DNA of 64,000 nucleotides from Bacillus_I endophytica_A. GTDB lineage: Bacteria > Bacillota > Bacilli > Bacillales > Bacillaceae_H. Below are positions 41,631 through 50,827 of this stretch, piece by piece (position 1 is the first letter of the stretch; the number at the start of each line of letters is the position of its first letter). The notes beneath the pieces are model-generated. The model did not search any database. It saw only the letters and a program-made list of their open reading frames with translations, and was not told the origin of the DNA. The translations under genes and the position numbers were made by a program. The DNA lies in contig NZ_JALAMS010000003.1 in the NCBI RefSeq assembly GCF_026790145.1, positions 372,001-436,000 of the forward strand, written 5' to 3'.

Positions 41631-42797
41631 TTTGCTTAGTGCTATTTTCAAACGTTTCAGACCTTCAAGTACTGTTTCTTTAGAACAACCAAGATTCATA
41701 CGAACAAACCCTTCACCTTGCGTACCATATTTAGGTCCAGGCTCAAGTGCTAAATGGCCTTTATGAAGAAGCCTTTCTTTTAATTCTTCATCTGAAAACC
41801 CTATTCCACGGCAATCAATCCAAGCAAGATATGTACCTTCAGGATAAATTAGCTCAATATCTGGAAGTTCTTTTTGAATGAATTCATGTACCGTATTAAT
41901 GTTTTCTTTCAAATATGGAAGAAGTTCTTCAAGCCATTCCTCTCCATAATTATAGGCTGCTTGTAACGCAATGATCCCAAATGTATTAAGGCCACCTGCT
42001 CCTTGCCTACGCTGTGTTTCTTGATATTTCAAGCGAAGACTTTTGTTTGGAATAACAATTACTGAAGCTTGTAGTCCAGCTAAATTGAATGTTTTACTAG
42101 GAGCTACACAAGTGATAGTGAGGTTTGCTATTTCTTCTGACAAACTTGCAATAGGAATATGCTTGTTTGGTTTATATACAAGATCTGAATGAATCTCATC
42201 AGAAAGCAAAATCACATTATATTGCACACAAAGGTCTGCAACTTTTTGGAGCTCTTGTTTTGTCCACACACGGCCAGCTGGGTTATGAGGACTGCAAAGA
42301 ATCATCATTTTAGCACCTTGTGCAAACTTTTTTTCTAAATCCGCAAAGTCCATTTTATATTGACCGTTCTCTAAAATAAGCGGGTTTTCAACAAGTTTAC
42401 GATTATTTTGTTGAATCATATTAAAGAACGGAGTATAAACAGGAGGTTGGATGACAATTTGCTCTCCTTCATTTGTAAAGGCTTGTACTGCCATGCTGAT
42501 TGCAAAAACAATGCCAGGACTATAAATAATAGAAGATGCATCAACACTAAAACCATGTCGTTTATGTAACCATCTGCACACAGATTTATATGTATCAGTT
42601 GTTGGAGATGTATATCCAAAGATACCGTGCTGAATTCGTTCTGATAAGACATCAAGCACTTTTTGAGGCGGTTTAAAATCCATATCCGCTACCCACATTG
42701 GTAAGACATCATCTGTTCCATATACGGCTTTATTAAAATCCCATTTTACAGATTGAGTATTTTTGCGATTTAAAACTTGATCAAAAGAATTTGTCAT
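41628..42797 (-). CDS. patB: Cystathionine beta-lyase PatB
   Basis: A PLP enzyme cleaving C-S bonds of cystathionine or cysteine conjugates, linking cysteine and methionine metabolism. The 389-residue protein has the PLP lysine in APSKTFNLAGLQ near residue 233, the SPHNPAGRVW cofactor loop near 172, and the class-II aminotransferase N-terminus (VLPMWVADMDF). AAGGAGTG precedes the ATG. The gene keeps its B. subtilis place next to yugE and kapB. Confidence 0.94.
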   Translation of the reverse strand: MTNSFDQVLNRKNTQSVKWDFNKAVYGTDDVLPMWVADMDFKPPQKVLDVLSERIQHGIFGYTSPTTDTYKSVCRWLHKRHGFSVDASSIIYSPGIVFAISMAVQAFTNEGEQIVIQPPVYTPFFNMIQQNNRKLVENPLILENGQYKMDFADLEKKFAQGAKMMILCSPHNPAGRVWTKQELQKVADLCVQYNVILLSDEIHSDLVYKPNKHIPIASLSEEIANLTITCVAPSKTFNLAGLQASVIVIPNKSLRLKYQETQRRQGAGGLNTFGIIALQAAYNYGEEWLEELLPYLKENINTVHEFIQKELPDIELIYPEGTYLAWIDCRGIGFSDEELKERLLHKGHLALEPGPKYGTQGEGFVRMNLGCSKETVLEGLKRLKIALSK

Positions 42798-42846
42798 TTA
42801 ACATCACTCCTTGAACATGATAAAGTAAAAAAAGAGGTGAAAAAGT

Positions 42847-43113
42847 GTGAACGAAACACAGCAAACAAATATAAAGTTGTATGAAATCTTATATTACTGG
42901 GATCCGCTCGGATACGGTGAAGGATTTTATGAAACAGAAATTAGCGATGTTTTACAAGCATTACATGTACACGATAATGCTGAAGAACTTGCTCGTAAAA
43001 TCCAAAGTATCTATGAATTCTCATCTGAAGAAGTGATCCCACTTCCACAATGTAAACAAAAAGCAAGCGAGCTTCTTCTTGTTAAAGATCAAAGCAGTTG
43101 CTCCATTAATTAA
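42847..43113 (+). CDS. yugE: DUF1871 protein YugE
   Basis: An 88-residue acidic protein of the YugE (DUF1871) family: LYEILYYWDPLGYGEGFYETEISDVLQAL is the conserved core, followed by helical segments. The function is unknown. It starts with GTG 42847 behind AGAGGTG, on the opposite strand from patB and only 49 bases from it, so the two share a divergent promoter region. Confidence 0.88.
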   Translation: MNETQQTNIKLYEILYYWDPLGYGEGFYETEISDVLQALHVHDNAEELARKIQSIYEFSSEEVIPLPQCKQKASELLLVKDQSSCSIN

Positions 43114-43150
43114 GAAGGAGAGACTCTAGTAGATGGAGTCTCTCTTTTTA
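43114..43150. terminator. Terminator between yugE and yugF
   Basis: GGAGAGACTC / GAGTCTCTCT hairpin with T run. Confidence 0.85.
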
Positions 43151-43978
43151 AATAAATTGTAGCATATGTCTCCAAATTGCTTTAGGGTTTTCTTCGGGAA
43201 CTAAGTGGCCTGTCTTATTAAGGGAAATAAATGTAGAATTTAAAATGTCTCCATGAAGTCTTTTGCCAACGCTAATCGGTACTACTTTATCTTCCTCTCC
43301 CCAAATTAAAAGCGTTGGAACATCGATTTTTTTTAAGGCTTCAGACGATAAATCCCCTTCACGATCTCTAATCATCTTAGCTAAAGCCATAAAGATGTGA
43401 TCGGTTCGAAATGGTTTCATATATCCATCAACCATTTCTTGATTCACAAGATCTAAGTTGTACACAACATTTTCTAAATTTCCTTGAATTCCTTTTCTCC
43501 CTAGCCAACGTTTAATCCAGAGATGAAAATAAGGCAAGTAAGAAGAAGCAACAAGTCCATAATGAGCTCTGCTTAAATAACCTGAGCTGCATAAAAGCAC
43601 AAGTCTCGAAACATAGTTTGGCTTTTCTTTTGCGATATTTAATGCAATTTGTCCTCCCATTGAATGTCCCATCACAATTGCTTTACTAATTCCCCATAAA
43701 TCTAAAAGTCCTGTCACAAGATTTGCAAGGTTTTGATATGAATATTTAAAAGAGAGGGATTTCTCGCTTTGACCAAAAGGAGGGAGGTCAACTGCGATAA
43801 CTGTGAAGTCTTCTTTTAAAATAGGAATTAAACGTCTGAAGCTGAACGTAGAAGACAAAAAACCATGAATTAATAAGATTGTCGGTTTGTTTTTACGATA
43901 ACCATGTACTTCGTAAAAAACTTTTACCCCATTTATAAAATCAATATAATGTCCAGACGAAAAGGCAACGTTATGCAT
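43148..43978 (-). CDS. yugF: Alpha/beta hydrolase YugF
   Basis: A 276-residue alpha/beta hydrolase. The oxyanion loop is HGFLSS, the nucleophile elbow GHSMGG (Ser near residue 105), the acid probably in LIWGEEDKVVP near residue 225 and the His in GHLVPEE near 259, so the triad is complete. The substrate is unknown; an esterase or similar role is likely. No signal peptide is seen. Confidence 0.9.
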   Translation of the reverse strand: MHNVAFSSGHYIDFINGVKVFYEVHGYRKNKPTILLIHGFLSSTFSFRRLIPILKEDFTVIAVDLPPFGQSEKSLSFKYSYQNLANLVTGLLDLWGISKAIVMGHSMGGQIALNIAKEKPNYVSRLVLLCSSGYLSRAHYGLVASSYLPYFHLWIKRWLGRKGIQGNLENVVYNLDLVNQEMVDGYMKPFRTDHIFMALAKMIRDREGDLSSEALKKIDVPTLLIWGEEDKVVPISVGKRLHGDILNSTFISLNKTGHLVPEENPKAIWRHMLQFI

Positions 43979-44236
43979 TTAGCTCAACTCCAACAATTTT
44001 TTTCATAGTTTTCCCGTTTTCTTTGTTCTTAAGCAAAGTTTTTAACTGGAAAGAGAGGGGATATACCCTTCTCTTTAAAGGTTTGGGAATATGTGTGAAA
44101 AAAGAAGTTGAAAAAGAGGTAGGAGAACAAGAGCGGATTTGTTATAATCTTTGCTAGAACAAAAGTGTATAATGGTATACGACTTAATGTAAATATAAGT
44201 ACGAGTATCAGTAAAGGGACATGAGGAGGATTTTCC

Positions 44237-44737
44237 GTGCAATTATCTGAAAAAGAATTGGAAATTTTAGAAATATTAGAACATGATAGCCGATTACCTC
44301 TTGATAGTATCGCTAAAATGGTGGACTTATCAGAGAAAGAAACAAAAGAAGTTGTAGAAAAGCTTGAAGGCAAAAAAGTAATTGTTCAATATTCAACAGA
44401 TATTAATTGGCGTCGTGTAGACGGTCATGAAGGTGTAACAGCTATGATTGATGTGAAAGTGACGCCAAAGCGTGGTGTTGGATTTGATGAAATTGCAGAG
44501 CGAATTTATCGCTTCGAGGAAGTTAAAGCGGTTTACTTGATGTCAGGTACGTATGACTTATCTGTTACAATCGAAGGAAAGTCAATGTCTCAAATTGCAA
44601 ATTTCGTGTCTGAGAAATTATCAACACTTGATTCAGTAGTTTCCACAACAACCCATTTTATTATGAAGAAATATAAACATGATGGCACAATTTATGAATA
44701 TGATGACGACGACAAAAGAATTGTGGTGTCACCATAA
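44237..44737 (+). CDS. alaR: Lrp/AsnC-family regulator AlaR
   Basis: A 166-residue regulator with an N-terminal helix-turn-helix (about residues 5-55, LDSIAKMVDLSEKETKEVV) and a C-terminal RAM/ACT-like ligand domain (about 70-145). In B. subtilis it controls the alanine aminotransferase gene alaT, with which it forms an operon. It starts with GTG 44237 behind GAGGAGGA. It overlaps alaT by one base (TAATG). An imperfect dyad near 44174-44211 may be its own site. Confidence 0.93.
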   Translation: MQLSEKELEILEILEHDSRLPLDSIAKMVDLSEKETKEVVEKLEGKKVIVQYSTDINWRRVDGHEGVTAMIDVKVTPKRGVGFDEIAERIYRFEEVKAVYLMSGTYDLSVTIEGKSMSQIANFVSEKLSTLDSVVSTTTHFIMKKYKHDGTIYEYDDDDKRIVVSP

Positions 44738-45921
44738 TGAAACGACATTTATCAAAAACTGTAGATGAACTTCAGCCATCAGGCATTCGCCGTTTTTTTG
44801 ATCTTGCGAATGGGATGGAAGACGTGATTTCACTTGGGGTTGGAGAACCGGATTTTGTTACTTCATGGTCTGTACGTGAGGCATCTATCTTATCTCTAGA
44901 GAAAGGGTACACGTCATATACGGCAAATGCAGGGTTATTGGAACTAAGAGAAGAAATTGCAAACTATATGGATCGTAAATTTGATCTTCAATATGAAGCA
45001 AACTCTAACATTATTGTAACAGTAGGAGCGAGTCAAGCGCTTGATATCGCTATGAGATCCATTGTAAATCCTGGTGAAGAAGTTCTCATTATCGAACCGA
45101 GCTTTGTTGCTTATGGACCGTTAGTTGAGCTTGTTGGAGGCATTCCTAAGTTTGTTCAAACAAACGGAGAAGAAGACTTTAAACTTCATGCTTCTAAAAT
45201 AAAAGAACAGCTTACAGATAAAACAAAAGCTATCTTAATCTGTTCGCCAAACAACCCAACGGGAAGCGTTCTTTCAAAAGGAGAGCTTGAAGAAATTGCT
45301 GCTATTGCGAAAGAACACGATCTTATTGTGTTAGCAGACGAAATTTATGCTGAGTTAACATATGATGAAGAGTATTGTTCAATCGCTTCGTTAGAAGGGA
45401 TGAAAGACCGTACAATCATTATCTCAGGTTTTTCAAAAGGATTTGCGATGACAGGATGGCGCCTTGGATTTTTATGCGCGCATGAAGATTTGGCAGGGGC
45501 AATGCTTAAAGTTCATCAATATGCGATGATGTGTGCGCCGACAATGGCTCAATATGGAGCATTAGAAGCTTTGAAAACAGGTGAAGAAGATGTGCAGACA
45601 ATGAAAAAAAGCTATCGTCGTCGCCGTAACTTCTTCGTCAAATCGTTAAATGAAATTGGATTATCCTGTCATAAGCCAGGTGGAGCTTTTTATGCGTTTC
45701 CTTCTGTGAAAGCAACGGGTTTAACATCGAATGAATTCGCAGAAAGGCTGTTGTTAGAACAAAAAGTAGCGGTTGTACCTGGGCATGTGTTTGGAGAAAG
45801 TGGAGAAGGATATGTGCGTTGTTCTTATGCGGCTTCTCTGGATTCCTTACAGGAAGCTCTAAGAAGAATGGAACGATTTATGAGTCAGTTTACAAAAGTA
45901 AAAGAAAAACAACAGGTATAA
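44737..45921 (+). CDS. alaT: Alanine transaminase AlaT
   Basis: A PLP class-I aminotransferase of 394 residues. The PLP lysine is in SGFSKGFAMTGWR near residue 236, the cofactor Asn in CSPNNPTGS near 172 and the C-terminal Arg in YVRCSYA. In B. subtilis it makes alanine from pyruvate and glutamate. It is translationally coupled to alaR. Confidence 0.94.
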   Translation: MKRHLSKTVDELQPSGIRRFFDLANGMEDVISLGVGEPDFVTSWSVREASILSLEKGYTSYTANAGLLELREEIANYMDRKFDLQYEANSNIIVTVGASQALDIAMRSIVNPGEEVLIIEPSFVAYGPLVELVGGIPKFVQTNGEEDFKLHASKIKEQLTDKTKAILICSPNNPTGSVLSKGELEEIAAIAKEHDLIVLADEIYAELTYDEEYCSIASLEGMKDRTIIISGFSKGFAMTGWRLGFLCAHEDLAGAMLKVHQYAMMCAPTMAQYGALEALKTGEEDVQTMKKSYRRRRNFFVKSLNEIGLSCHKPGGAFYAFPSVKATGLTSNEFAERLLLEQKVAVVPGHVFGESGEGYVRCSYAASLDSLQEALRRMERFMSQFTKVKEKQQV

Positions 45922-45923
45922 CA

Positions 45924-45956
45924 AAAGGAACGTACAGAAGTACGTTCCTTTTTTAT
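45924..45956. terminator. Terminator of alaRT
   Basis: AAGGAACGTAC / GTACGTTCCTT hairpin with T run. Confidence 0.9.
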
Positions 45957-46327
45957 TATCCTTCTTCAATAAGAAGATCTTTTTCATAAAATAACGTGTT
46001 CATAATTGCTAAAAATTGATCATCGCTATATCCTTTTATCTTTTGTAACAGGCGCTTTGTTCTTTCGACCCCAATCTCATTAACAAGCTGTGTTAGCTCA
46101 GCATCTGGAAAAACAAGCTGGCGCACGGTAGGTCTGCTTGTGAGCTCTGCTGCGGGAATATCGAGAGCAGTAGAAATCTTTAAAATAGTTTGAGTATCAG
46201 GTAAACTTTGGCCTGATTCATATTTTTGAATTGTTGAAGTTCCTACACGGATTTTCAATGCTAGCTCTTCCTGTGACATTCCTTTTTGCTCACGCTGAAA
46301 ACGAATATTTTGTCCAATTGTATTCAT
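45956..46327 (-). CDS. XRE-family DNA-binding regulator
   Basis: A 123-residue protein with an N-terminal Cro/CI-type helix-turn-helix (about residues 6-60: QEELALKIRVGTSTIQKYE) and a helical C-terminal half of unknown use (GVERTKRLLQKIKGYSDDQF). The start ATG has AGGGAGGCT upstream. I see no partner gene; its operator is not identified. The stretch 46328-46643 before yugI holds its leader and nothing else I can name. Confidence 0.88.
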   Translation of the reverse strand: MNTIGQNIRFQREQKGMSQEELALKIRVGTSTIQKYESGQSLPDTQTILKISTALDIPAAELTSRPTVRQLVFPDAELTQLVNEIGVERTKRLLQKIKGYSDDQFLAIMNTLFYEKDLLIEEG

Positions 46328-46643
46328 TTTTTAGCCTCCCTGTTTAAAGTTTTTACACAACCACCTCTTTTGACCTTCACTCTTCCCCCAACAGAAGTTT
46401 TTTATCTTTTCTTATATTTTAACACAGTTCAAGTAATTTTGATGATAATATTCTGAAAACTATGTGTCGATTTTATATAATTCTTTATTTTTAGAGGGAT
46501 ATATAGCGAAGAAACACATTCCAATAGACCGTCTAAGGAAGACAGAGGAAAAAGGAAATGGTAATAATTACGCATTATTTTATTTAACGTAAAGGATACA
46601 AAAAAGAAGCAACAGTCTAAACTAAGTATAAGTCAGGATTGTT

Positions 46644-46672
46644 TTGATTATGACAGATAAGTATGCTATAAT
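46644..46672 (+). promoter_or_regulatory. Extended -10 SigA promoter of yugI
   Basis: TTGATT (46644-46649), 17 bases, TGC-TATAAT (46664-46672) with the extended TGn element. Confidence 0.8.
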
Positions 46673-46724
46673 TTAAAATTGCGTATAATCGAGAAAAAAC
46701 TAACAAAAACTTAGGAGTGTTTAC

Positions 46725-47126
46725 ATGGCTGAAAAGTTTACAGTAGGTAGCGTTATTGATGGAAAAGTTACAGGAATTCAACCATACGGAGCTTTCGTTG
46801 CACTAGACGAAGAAACTCAAGGTTTAGTTCATATTTCAGAAGTTACTCACGGTTTCGTTAAAGATATTAATGAGCATCTTAAAGTAGGTCAAGAAGTACC
46901 TGTAAAAGTTATTTCTGTTGACGAAAAGTCTGGAAAGCTTGGTCTTTCTATCCGTGCTACTCAACCAGAACCAGAAGTAAAAGAAGAACCAAAGAAAAAG
47001 CGTCCTCAAGCAGCCGCAGCAGCGCAACCTGTAGAGAACGCAGCACCACAAGGTTTCAACACGCTACGTGAAAAGCTTGAAGAGTGGGTTGAGCAATCTA
47101 ACCGTCAAGATCTAATTAAGAAGTAA
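46725..47126 (+). CDS. yugI: S1-domain general stress protein 13 (YugI)
   Basis: A 133-residue RNA-binding protein with one S1 domain (about residues 6-75: VGSVIDGKVTGIQPYGAFVAL). A Lys/Glu linker and a C-terminal tail (NTLREKLEEWVEQSNRQDLIKK) follow. B. subtilis GSP13 associates with ribosomes and is made in large amounts under stress. The strong promoter and terminator fit a well-expressed single gene. Confidence 0.94.
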   Translation: MAEKFTVGSVIDGKVTGIQPYGAFVALDEETQGLVHISEVTHGFVKDINEHLKVGQEVPVKVISVDEKSGKLGLSIRATQPEPEVKEEPKKKRPQAAAAAQPVENAAPQGFNTLREKLEEWVEQSNRQDLIKK

Positions 47127-47135
47127 AGACGGTGA

Positions 47136-47168
47136 AAAGCAGCTGATAAGTCAGCTGCTTTTTTTTAT
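47136..47168 (+). terminator. Terminator after yugI
   Basis: AAGCAGCTGA / TCAGCTGCTT hairpin with T run. Confidence 0.92.
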
Positions 47169-47322
47169 TGCTTTTTATACGTTAGAAGGAAGAAAAGAAC
47201 GGGTAATGTTCCTCTTAGAAGAGGAACTAACGAAAAATGAGTTTCTTTTATTTACTTTTAGATACGGTTGCTTCAGTATAATTAATAGTAAGAATGTTTA
47301 GAAATTTTGAGGGGGATGAAAA

Positions 47323-48516
47323 ATGAAGACAACAAGTGAAAAGGTGATTAACCAAACCGAAAAATTTGGTGCCAACAATTATCATCCATTACCGATTGTT
47401 ATTTCAAAGGCAGAAGGGGTATGGGTAGAAGATCCAGAGGGAAATCGATATATGGATATGCTTAGTGCATACTCAGCCGTTAATCAAGGGCATCGACATC
47501 CTACAATTATTGAAGCATTAAAAAAACAGGCAGACCGTGTGACCCTTACATCAAGAGCTTTTCACAATGACCAGCTTGGTCCATGGTATGAGAGAATGTG
47601 TGCGGTTACAAATAAAGATATGATTTTACCTATGAACACAGGAGCAGAGGCAGTGGAAACAGCGGTGAAAGCTGTAAGACGCTGGGGTTACGAGAAAAAA
47701 GGAATTGAGGAAAATAAAGCTGAAATTATTGCATGCTACGATAACTTTCATGGACGTACAATGACAGCAGTTTCGCTTTCTTCGGAAGAAGAATATAAGC
47801 GTGGCTTTGGTCCAATGCTTCCTGGCATAAAACTTGTTCCATATGGAGACTTAAAAGCGCTGAAAGAAGCAATTACACCGAATACCGTTGCTTTCCTAAT
47901 GGAGCCTATTCAAGGTGAAGCAGGAATTAACGTTCCTCCACAAGGCTTCTTGAAAGAAGCTGCTACTCTTTGTAAGGAACAAAACGTTCTATTTGTAGCA
48001 GATGAGATTCAAGTAGGACTCGGAAGAACAGGAAAAATGTTTGCTTGTGATTGGGAAGATGTAGAGCCAGACGTCTTAATCTTAGGGAAAGCCCTAGGAG
48101 GGGGAGTTTTTCCTATTTCATGCGTTGCAGCAAATAAGGAAATTCTAGGTGTATTTAACCCAGGTTCACATGGATCAACGTTTGGAGGAAATCCTTTAGC
48201 ATGTGCTGTTTCCTTAGCTTCTCTTGACGTGATTCAAGATGAAAATCTTGTGGAAAGATCGTTCAATTTAGGGAATTATTTTAAAGAACAGTTAGAAAAA
48301 ATTCAGTCATCAATTGTTAAAGAAGTTCGGGGAAAGGGTCTATTTATTGGAGTAGAACTTCATGAAAAAGCTCGGTCATACTGTGAAAAACTAAAAGCAG
48401 AAGGGTTGCTATGCAAGGAAACACACGATACTGTGATTCGTTTTGCTCCACCGCTTATCATTGAGCAAGAAGACTTAGATTGGGCTATCGACAAAATTAG
48501 AAAAGTTCTCCAATAA
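47323..48516 (+). CDS. rocD: Ornithine-oxo-acid transaminase
   Basis: A PLP class-III aminotransferase of 397 residues converting ornithine to glutamate semialdehyde. The PLP lysine is in LGKALGGGVFP near residue 255, the phosphate loop NTGAEAVETA near 105, and DEIQVGLGRTG near 227. In B. subtilis rocD is in the arginine-use operon under SigL; here it stands alone with no -12/-24 promoter visible to me. GAGGGGGATG precedes the ATG. Confidence 0.95.
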   Translation: MKTTSEKVINQTEKFGANNYHPLPIVISKAEGVWVEDPEGNRYMDMLSAYSAVNQGHRHPTIIEALKKQADRVTLTSRAFHNDQLGPWYERMCAVTNKDMILPMNTGAEAVETAVKAVRRWGYEKKGIEENKAEIIACYDNFHGRTMTAVSLSSEEEYKRGFGPMLPGIKLVPYGDLKALKEAITPNTVAFLMEPIQGEAGINVPPQGFLKEAATLCKEQNVLFVADEIQVGLGRTGKMFACDWEDVEPDVLILGKALGGGVFPISCVAANKEILGVFNPGSHGSTFGGNPLACAVSLASLDVIQDENLVERSFNLGNYFKEQLEKIQSSIVKEVRGKGLFIGVELHEKARSYCEKLKAEGLLCKETHDTVIRFAPPLIIEQEDLDWAIDKIRKVLQ

Positions 48517-48520
48517 TAAA

Positions 48521-48557
48521 GAAAAGCAGGGGCTATAATAGGCCCCTGCTTTTTTTA
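48521..48557. terminator. Terminator between rocD and yuzA
   Basis: AAGCAGGGGC / GCCCCTGCTT hairpin with runs on both sides. Confidence 0.92.
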
Positions 48558-48788
48558 TTGTTCATTCATTTTTGGCTCTGTACGCTCTACTTCTGCAGAA
48601 GGCTTAAACAGAAGCCCCAAGTTAATTAAGCCAGCAATGCCGACCAATCCATAGATAATACGAGAAAGAGCAGAAGCTTGACCTCCAAAAATAGCCGCTA
48701 TTAGATCAAACTGAAAGAACCCGATAAGTCCCCAGTTGATTGCTCCGATAATAGTAAGAACAAGTGCAGTTCGTTGAATACCACTCAT
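48555..48788 (-). CDS. yuzA: DUF378 membrane protein YuzA
   Basis: A 77-residue membrane protein of the DUF378 family with two membrane segments (about 8-28 and 40-60) flanking a conserved INWGLIGFFQFDLIAAIFG. The function is unknown. ATG 48788 follows AAAGGAGG by nine bases; the TTG three codons earlier is too near the binding site. Confidence 0.88.
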   Translation of the reverse strand: MSGIQRTALVLTIIGAINWGLIGFFQFDLIAAIFGGQASALSRIIYGLVGIAGLINLGLLFKPSAEVERTEPKMNEQ

Positions 48789-48999
48789 AGTTGACAACCT
48801 CCTTTTGTAATCTTTCCTTATTAGCTTGGTGTTTTAGAACGAAAATATTCTACGGTTTCTGTGGTAATGTTTGTGGGTACTGCCTATTTTAAAGAACATG
48901 TTTTTTAGGGTTTGTGACACTTTAAAGAAGGAGCACATTTCTTTACAAAGTAAAATGGATTTCTGCATAATAAGGAAGAAATCAAGGAGGGAATTTAAT

Positions 49000-50163
49000 T
49001 TGGATAATTTTACATTTTATAACCCAACTAAATTAATTTTTGGTAAAGGGCAAGTTGAGCAATTGCGTGAACTTGTTCCACAGTATGGAAAGAAAGTTCT
49101 TTTAGTCTATGGTGGCGGAAGCATTAAGCGTAACGGACTATATGATGAAGTAATGAACATTTTGAACGAAGTTGGAGCAACAGTTCATGAGCTAGCGGGC
49201 GTTGAGCCAAACCCTCGTTTGACAACGGTAAGAAAAGGTGTAGAAATTTGTAAACAAGAAGGTATTGAGTTTGCACTAGCAGTTGGTGGTGGAAGCGTTA
49301 TTGATTGCACAAAAGCTGTTGTAGCAGGTGCTAAGTACGATGGTGATGCTTGGGATTTAGTAACGAAAAAAGCATTTGCAACAGAAGCTCTTCCATTTGG
49401 TACAATCCTGACGTTAGCTGCAACAGGTTCTGAAATGAACGCTGGATCTGTTATTACGAATTGGGAAACAAATGAGAAATATGGTTGGGGTAGCCCAGCA
49501 ACATTCCCGCAATTCTCAATTCTAGATCCTGTTAACACATATACAGTTCCAAAAGATCAAACTGTATATGGCATGATTGATATGATGAGTCATGTATTTG
49601 AACAATATTTCCATCATGTTTCAAATACAAAGCTTCAAGACGGTATGTGTGAAGCAACGTTAAGAACAGTTATTGATACAGCACCAAAACTTCTTGAAAA
49701 CTTAGAAAGCTATGAGCACCGCGAAACTATCTTATATTCAGGTACGATTGCCTTAAATGGCATGCTGCAAATGGGGTATAGTGGCGACTGGGCAACACAT
49801 AATATCGAACATGCTGTTTCAGCTGTATATGATATTCCTCATGCAGGAGGGCTTGCCATTTTGTTCCCGAACTGGATGAAGCATACGCTTGATCAAAATG
49901 TGGATCGCTTCAAACAAATTGCCACTCGCGTATTCCAAGTTGAAGAAGAGGGTAAATCTGATCGAGAAGTGGCTCTTGAAGGAATCGAGAAGCTACGTGA
50001 ATTCTGGACAAGCCTTGGGGCACCAACTCGCTTAGCTGATTATGATATCGATGATTCTAAACTAGAGCTTATGGCAGATAGAGCGATGGCGAATGGAGAA
50101 TTTGGTAAATTTAAAGTACTAAACAAAGAAGATGTATTAGCTATTTTACGTGCTTCTTTATAA
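49000..50163 (+). CDS. yugJ: Iron-containing alcohol dehydrogenase YugJ (butanol dehydrogenase-like)
   Basis: An NAD(P)H-dependent alcohol dehydrogenase of 387 residues. The cofactor loop is VGGGSVIDCTK near residue 95, and the metal ligands include His residues in NIEHAVSAVYDIPHAGGLAIL near 268-280 and H207 in MMSHVFEQ. The start is TTG 49000 behind CAAGGAGGG, giving the family N-terminus FTFYNPTKLIFG; the longer frame from 48871 has no support. It reduces aldehydes in relatives; the natural substrate is unknown. Confidence 0.92.
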   Translation: MDNFTFYNPTKLIFGKGQVEQLRELVPQYGKKVLLVYGGGSIKRNGLYDEVMNILNEVGATVHELAGVEPNPRLTTVRKGVEICKQEGIEFALAVGGGSVIDCTKAVVAGAKYDGDAWDLVTKKAFATEALPFGTILTLAATGSEMNAGSVITNWETNEKYGWGSPATFPQFSILDPVNTYTVPKDQTVYGMIDMMSHVFEQYFHHVSNTKLQDGMCEATLRTVIDTAPKLLENLESYEHRETILYSGTIALNGMLQMGYSGDWATHNIEHAVSAVYDIPHAGGLAILFPNWMKHTLDQNVDRFKQIATRVFQVEEEGKSDREVALEGIEKLREFWTSLGAPTRLADYDIDDSKLELMADRAMANGEFGKFKVLNKEDVLAILRASL

Positions 50164-50199
50164 TAAAAAAACGATCCACACGTGTGGATCGTTTTTTTA
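50163..50199. terminator. Terminator between yugJ and mrpG
   Basis: AACGATCCACA / TGTGGATCGTT hairpin with A and T runs. Confidence 0.92.
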
Positions 50200-50556
50200 T
50201 TGTTCTTGCTTCTGTTTTTTATATTTTTCTTTAAGGTCATCCCTAACGCTCCCTTTCCAAAGAGCAACACCTTTATTGTAAGAGGCTCTCGTAATCAAAT
50301 GGGAAGCGACAGGAGTTGTCATTAGTACAAAGACAATACCAAGGATTACTTTTGCGCTTATATATCCTTTTGTAAACCAGAAGTATGCTGCAGTTCCAAT
50401 GAGTGTGAGCATAATACCAAGTGTAGCACTCTTAGAAGCTGCATGAGCTCTTGTATAAGTATCAGGAAAGCGCAGCATTCCAATTGTTGTAATAAGGGAG
50501 AGAAGGCTTCCTAATAATACTAAAATGCCTACTATAAGTTTAGCTGTCTCGGTCAT
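50197..50556 (-). CDS. mrpG: Mrp antiporter subunit G
   Basis: Last gene of the Mrp operon: 119 residues, three membrane segments, with RFPDTYTRAHAASKSATLG, the MrpG/PhaG hallmark. Needed for assembly and activity of the multi-subunit Na+/H+ antiporter. ATG 50556 lies inside the end of mrpF (17-base overlap); the longer frame from 50607 is not needed. The tail is strongly basic. Confidence 0.93.
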   Translation of the reverse strand: MTETAKLIVGILVLLGSLLSLITTIGMLRFPDTYTRAHAASKSATLGIMLTLIGTAAYFWFTKGYISAKVILGIVFVLMTTPVASHLITRASYNKGVALWKGSVRDDLKEKYKKQKQEQ

Positions 50557-50827
50557 GATCAATAATGGCTCCTCTCTCAAGAAACTTAGCAAAAGCAACT
50601 GTTCCAATAAAGGCCAGTATCCCTATCAGGAGAATAATATCTAAAAATGCATCTGTATCAACTATAATACATGTGATTCCTGTAATAGCCATAAGGTTAA
50701 TACCAATTGCATCAAGAGCCATAACTCGGTCTGAGATACCGGGTCCTTTCACAACCCTATACAGAAGTCCTATCGTTGCTAGTGATAAAATGATTAAAGC
50801 TATTGTAGTGAGAATATCAAGGGTCAT
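50540..50827 (-). CDS. mrpF: Mrp antiporter subunit F
   Basis: A 95-residue subunit with three membrane segments, including GPGISDRVMALDAIGINLMA with the Arg-Asp pair typical of MrpF. It overlaps mrpE by 4 bases (ATGA) and mrpG by 17. B. subtilis MrpF is also linked with bile-acid/sodium efflux. Confidence 0.94.
   Translation of the reverse strand: MTLDILTTIALIILSLATIGLLYRVVKGPGISDRVMALDAIGINLMAITGITCIIVDTDAFLDIILLIGILAFIGTVAFAKFLERGAIIDHDRDS

Noticed and set aside
48900..48930. Possible Rex half-site before yugJ (TTTGTGACAC)
   Set aside because: Only one half matches the consensus; the second arm is absent.
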